Source of the DNA: Candidatus Planktophila lacus
GTDB taxonomy: Bacteria; Actinomycetota; Actinomycetes; Nanopelagicales; Nanopelagicaceae
Assembly: GCF_002288385.1 (NCBI RefSeq)
Contig: NZ_CP016783.1
Coordinates: 992,001-1,056,000 of the forward strand
Direction of reading: 5' to 3'
Length of the DNA stretch: 64,000 nt
A program made the translations under genes and the position numbers. Position 1 is the stretch's first letter, and every line of letters begins with the position of its first letter. Under the pieces are notes generated by a model. It worked only from the letters and a program-made list of their open reading frames with translations, was not told the origin of the DNA and did not search any database. Below, piece after piece: positions 62,491 through 64,000 of the stretch.

Positions 62491-62946
62491 TTACTCGCGT
62501 GGGCGCAGTGATGTGGAGAGGCGAGCCAATGAGATTCGCACTCCAACCCAGAGAAACGGTGCGATCGCTAGAAACTTTAAGCGAGAACACTCAATTGTCT
62601 CTGACCAATTGAATTTTGTTGATGTGGAGTTAATCGGTGAAAGTACAAAAGAACCGGTTCCTTTAAGAACTTTTCCGGTGTGCACTACATCGCAAATTTC
62701 AGGTGGTTGCCACTTTGTTACAACCATGGTGTCTAAAAGACCGAGCGATGAAAACTTCGGATAGAACTTATAAAACGGACCCGTAAATGCTGATATCGAA
62801 GTTCCGGCGCCTTCGCGAATTTGTGAAGTAACCCAAACTTTAGTTTGCAGCATCCAGTTGCCTTGTGATTCCCAATCTGCAATCGCCGCCCAAGCGCGTT
62901 CTTGAGGGCACGGTAGGTCAATTGTGATTCTAAGTGTGTTTGACAT
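62491..62946 (-). CDS. SRPBCC (START-like) family protein
   Basis: A 151-residue protein with the START-like fold: N-terminal strand TLRITIDLPCPQERAWAAIADWESQGNWM (short form PCPQERAWAAIADW), central curved sheet and a long C-terminal helix. The family binds hydrophobic ligands; members include polyketide cyclases and ligand carriers. No catalytic residues are evident. It lies between the LOG-family gene and the sigma region 4 gene on one strand, probably co-transcribed. Confidence 0.82.
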   Translation of the reverse strand: MSNTLRITIDLPCPQERAWAAIADWESQGNWMLQTKVWVTSQIREGAGTSISAFTGPFYKFYPKFSSLGLLDTMVVTKWQPPEICDVVHTGKVLKGTGSFVLSPINSTSTKFNWSETIECSRLKFLAIAPFLWVGVRISLARLSTSLRPRE

Positions 62947-62955
62947 TTGCTTGCG

Positions 62956-63504
62956 CTACTTACTACTCGAGTTAATAGTTGCGATATCGAGAGCTTGGTC
63001 AACGCTCTTTGCCCAATGTAGAAGCTCTCGCTGCCCTGGCTTCACAAAACCATGCTCTTCTAGATGATCAATCAAGGTAGCAAGCGGGGCATATAAATCG
63101 TAAGGATCTAAAATGATGACTGGCTTATTGTGAAACTTTAAGAATCGCCCAACCCAAATTTCAAAGAGCTCTTCTAGTGTTCCGATGCCACCAGGTAGTG
63201 CAATAAATGCATCGGAAAGATCTTCAATCATCGCCTTTCGATTGCGCATCGAATCCACGATATGCAGTTCATCGCACTCTTTATCGGCAAATTCAATATC
63301 TACTAAGCGCTGCGGGATAACTCCGATTGTTTTGCCACCGGCTTCGCGTGCACCGCGGGATACCGCTCCCATCGCCGAAATATGTCCACCGCCTGAGACC
63401 AATTCCCAAGAGCGAGCGGCAATTCCTGCACCCAACGAATGAGCCAGGTCGATGTATTTGGGATCGATGGCAAGGGATGAAGAACAGTAAACGGCGATGC
63501 GCAT
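62956..63504 (-). CDS. LOG-family protein (nucleotide 5'-monophosphate phosphoribohydrolase type)
   Basis: Rossmann-fold protein of 182 residues with the LOG motif PGGIGTLEELFEIW (about residues 109-122) and the upstream SGGGHISAMGAVSRGA block. LOG proteins release the base from nucleoside monophosphates, best known for cytokinins; the bacterial role is general nucleotide turnover. The ATG at 63504 begins MRIAVYCSS as in the family; TATCCT ends seven bases before it, so the mRNA seems leaderless. It is divergent from dapD with only 30 bases between the starts. Confidence 0.9.
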   Translation of the reverse strand: MRIAVYCSSSLAIDPKYIDLAHSLGAGIAARSWELVSGGGHISAMGAVSRGAREAGGKTIGVIPQRLVDIEFADKECDELHIVDSMRNRKAMIEDLSDAFIALPGGIGTLEELFEIWVGRFLKFHNKPVIILDPYDLYAPLATLIDHLEEHGFVKPGQRELLHWAKSVDQALDIATINSSSK

Positions 63505-63511
63505 GTGGGAA

Positions 63512-63528
63512 AGGATAGGGGTTAGGCT
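63512..63528. promoter_or_regulatory. Back-to-back -10 boxes of the LOG-family gene and dapD
   Basis: On the minus strand TATCCT (63512-63517) lies seven bases before the LOG-family ATG (63504). On the plus strand TAGGCT (63523-63528) lies six bases before the dapD ATG (63535). Neither gene has a ribosome binding site. The two -10 boxes are five bases apart, so the two polymerases should exclude each other. Confidence 0.5.
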
Positions 63529-63534
63529 TATCGC

Positions 63535-64000
63535 ATGTCTGCTTCGCAAAATTCGCCACATCTGGCATCTGGCCACGGAATTGCAACTTATTCTGGAGAA
63601 ACACTTTTGGATGTCTGGTTCCCAGAACCAGTTCTCGGTACGAATACTTCAAAAGCGCCTGCTGCGCTAAATGAACTTGCCGGAGTTGATGAAGTTAGAA
63701 AAGTAAGACGTGAAGTTATCTCTATTGAGATAGATCTCAATGTGGCGCCGACAAGTGCTGCTGATGCCTACTTGCGCCTTCACTTACTTTCACATCGCTT
63801 AATCAAGCCACATGGCGCGGTTATGGATGGCATCTTCGGGTTGCTCACCAACGTTGTTTGGACATCTGCTGGCCCATGTGCCGTCGAAGGTTTTGAATTG
63901 ATTCGAGGAGCGCTGCGCAACAAATATGGCCACGTCACAGTATTCGGCGTCGATAAATTCCCGCGCATGGTTGATTACGTAATTCCATCTGGTGTTCGAA
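63535..64000 (+). CDS. dapD: Tetrahydrodipicolinate N-succinyltransferase DapD (5' part, cut by window edge)
   Basis: First succinylase step to diaminopimelate and lysine. About 155 codons are visible up to the right edge. The blocks YLRLHLLSHRLIKPHG, FGLLTNVVWTSAGPCAVEGFE and TVFGVDKFPRMVDYVIPSGVR are nearly identical in layout to mycobacterial DapD (Rv1201c). The left-handed beta-helix part lies beyond the window. The ATG is six bases behind TAGGCT and lacks a ribosome binding site, so it is probably leaderless. Confidence 0.96.
   Translation, partial: MSASQNSPHLASGHGIATYSGETLLDVWFPEPVLGTNTSKAPAALNELAGVDEVRKVRREVISIEIDLNVAPTSAADAYLRLHLLSHRLIKPHGAVMDGIFGLLTNVVWTSAGPCAVEGFELIRGALRNKYGHVTVFGVDKFPRMVDYVIPSGVR

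Overview
The window looks like a stretch of chromosome from a small-genome planktonic actinobacterium, most likely the freshwater acI group (Ca. Nanopelagicales, Planktophila/Nanopelagicus-like). The assignment is an inference. It rests on two WhiB proteins, MtrA/MtrB, an MshB-type deacetylase, DUF3107, DUF3117, DUF3499 and Rv3235-type proteins, and gene order that recalls several Mycobacterium loci. Against that stand moderate GC by eye, very short intergenic spaces, many 1-4 nt start/stop overlaps, convergent genes that share bases, and several apparently leaderless genes. I see no phage, IS element, CRISPR array or rRNA. No stretch above 300 bases lacks a gene or a recognisable element.

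Left third (1-23.2 kb, almost all on the minus strand): a partial cysD; a riboflavin operon ribD-ribE-ribBA-ribH-mutM behind an FMN riboswitch; an ABC importer operon (binding protein, two permeases, ATPase) ending in a fused glycerophosphodiesterase/inositol-phosphatase; FKBP lipoprotein, argG, an RNA-methyltransferase-like gene and a two-component pair; a secreted coiled-coil protein; hpf; a four-gene unit of LacI regulator, MalY-type C-S lyase, PYROXD2-like oxidoreductase and cystathionine gamma-synthase; msrA-msrB.

Middle (23.2-49 kb): tRNA-Arg(CCG), whiB1 and pdtaS; remnants of a Flp-pilus type locus (CpaE-like protein with a degenerate P-loop, CpaB-like protein); Rv3235-type gene; secA-comF-mtrB-mtrA-ahcY-phosphomannomutase-DUF3499-DUF5719-GT2-whiB2, all on the minus strand; then a sugar nucleotidyltransferase, dapC and ferredoxin; a GNAT-cysS pair on the plus strand; an MshB-like gene and moeZ. 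The usual actinobacterial lpqB between mtrB and comF is absent, and the phosphomannomutase frame contains no ATG, GTG or TTG start that would give a full-length protein.

Right (49-64 kb): TetR-DUF3107-rhlE facing a ParA-like/MpaB pair; marC-PHP-EamA; an MgtE_N/CBS protein with a DUF1003 protein; mrp-tatB-htrA-O-methyltransferase-pepA (the sigE-rseA pair found between the O-methyltransferase and htrA in mycobacteria is missing); DUF3117; a protein consisting only of sigma region 4; SRPBCC; a LOG-family gene; and the 5' part of dapD at the right edge. Lysine/peptidoglycan (dapC, dapD), flavin, sulfur/redox (cysD, msrAB, MshB, moeZ, C-S lyases) and envelope biogenesis (GT2, phosphomannomutase, nucleotidyltransferase, secA, tatB, htrA) are the main functional themes.

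The most unusual items are the GDPD-IMPase fusion in a transporter operon, the riboswitch with an anti-Shine-Dalgarno segment, the AUU-type start of the phosphomannomutase, the LacI/C-S-lyase operon with a TGCAA array, and helically phased 11-bp repeats in front of secA.
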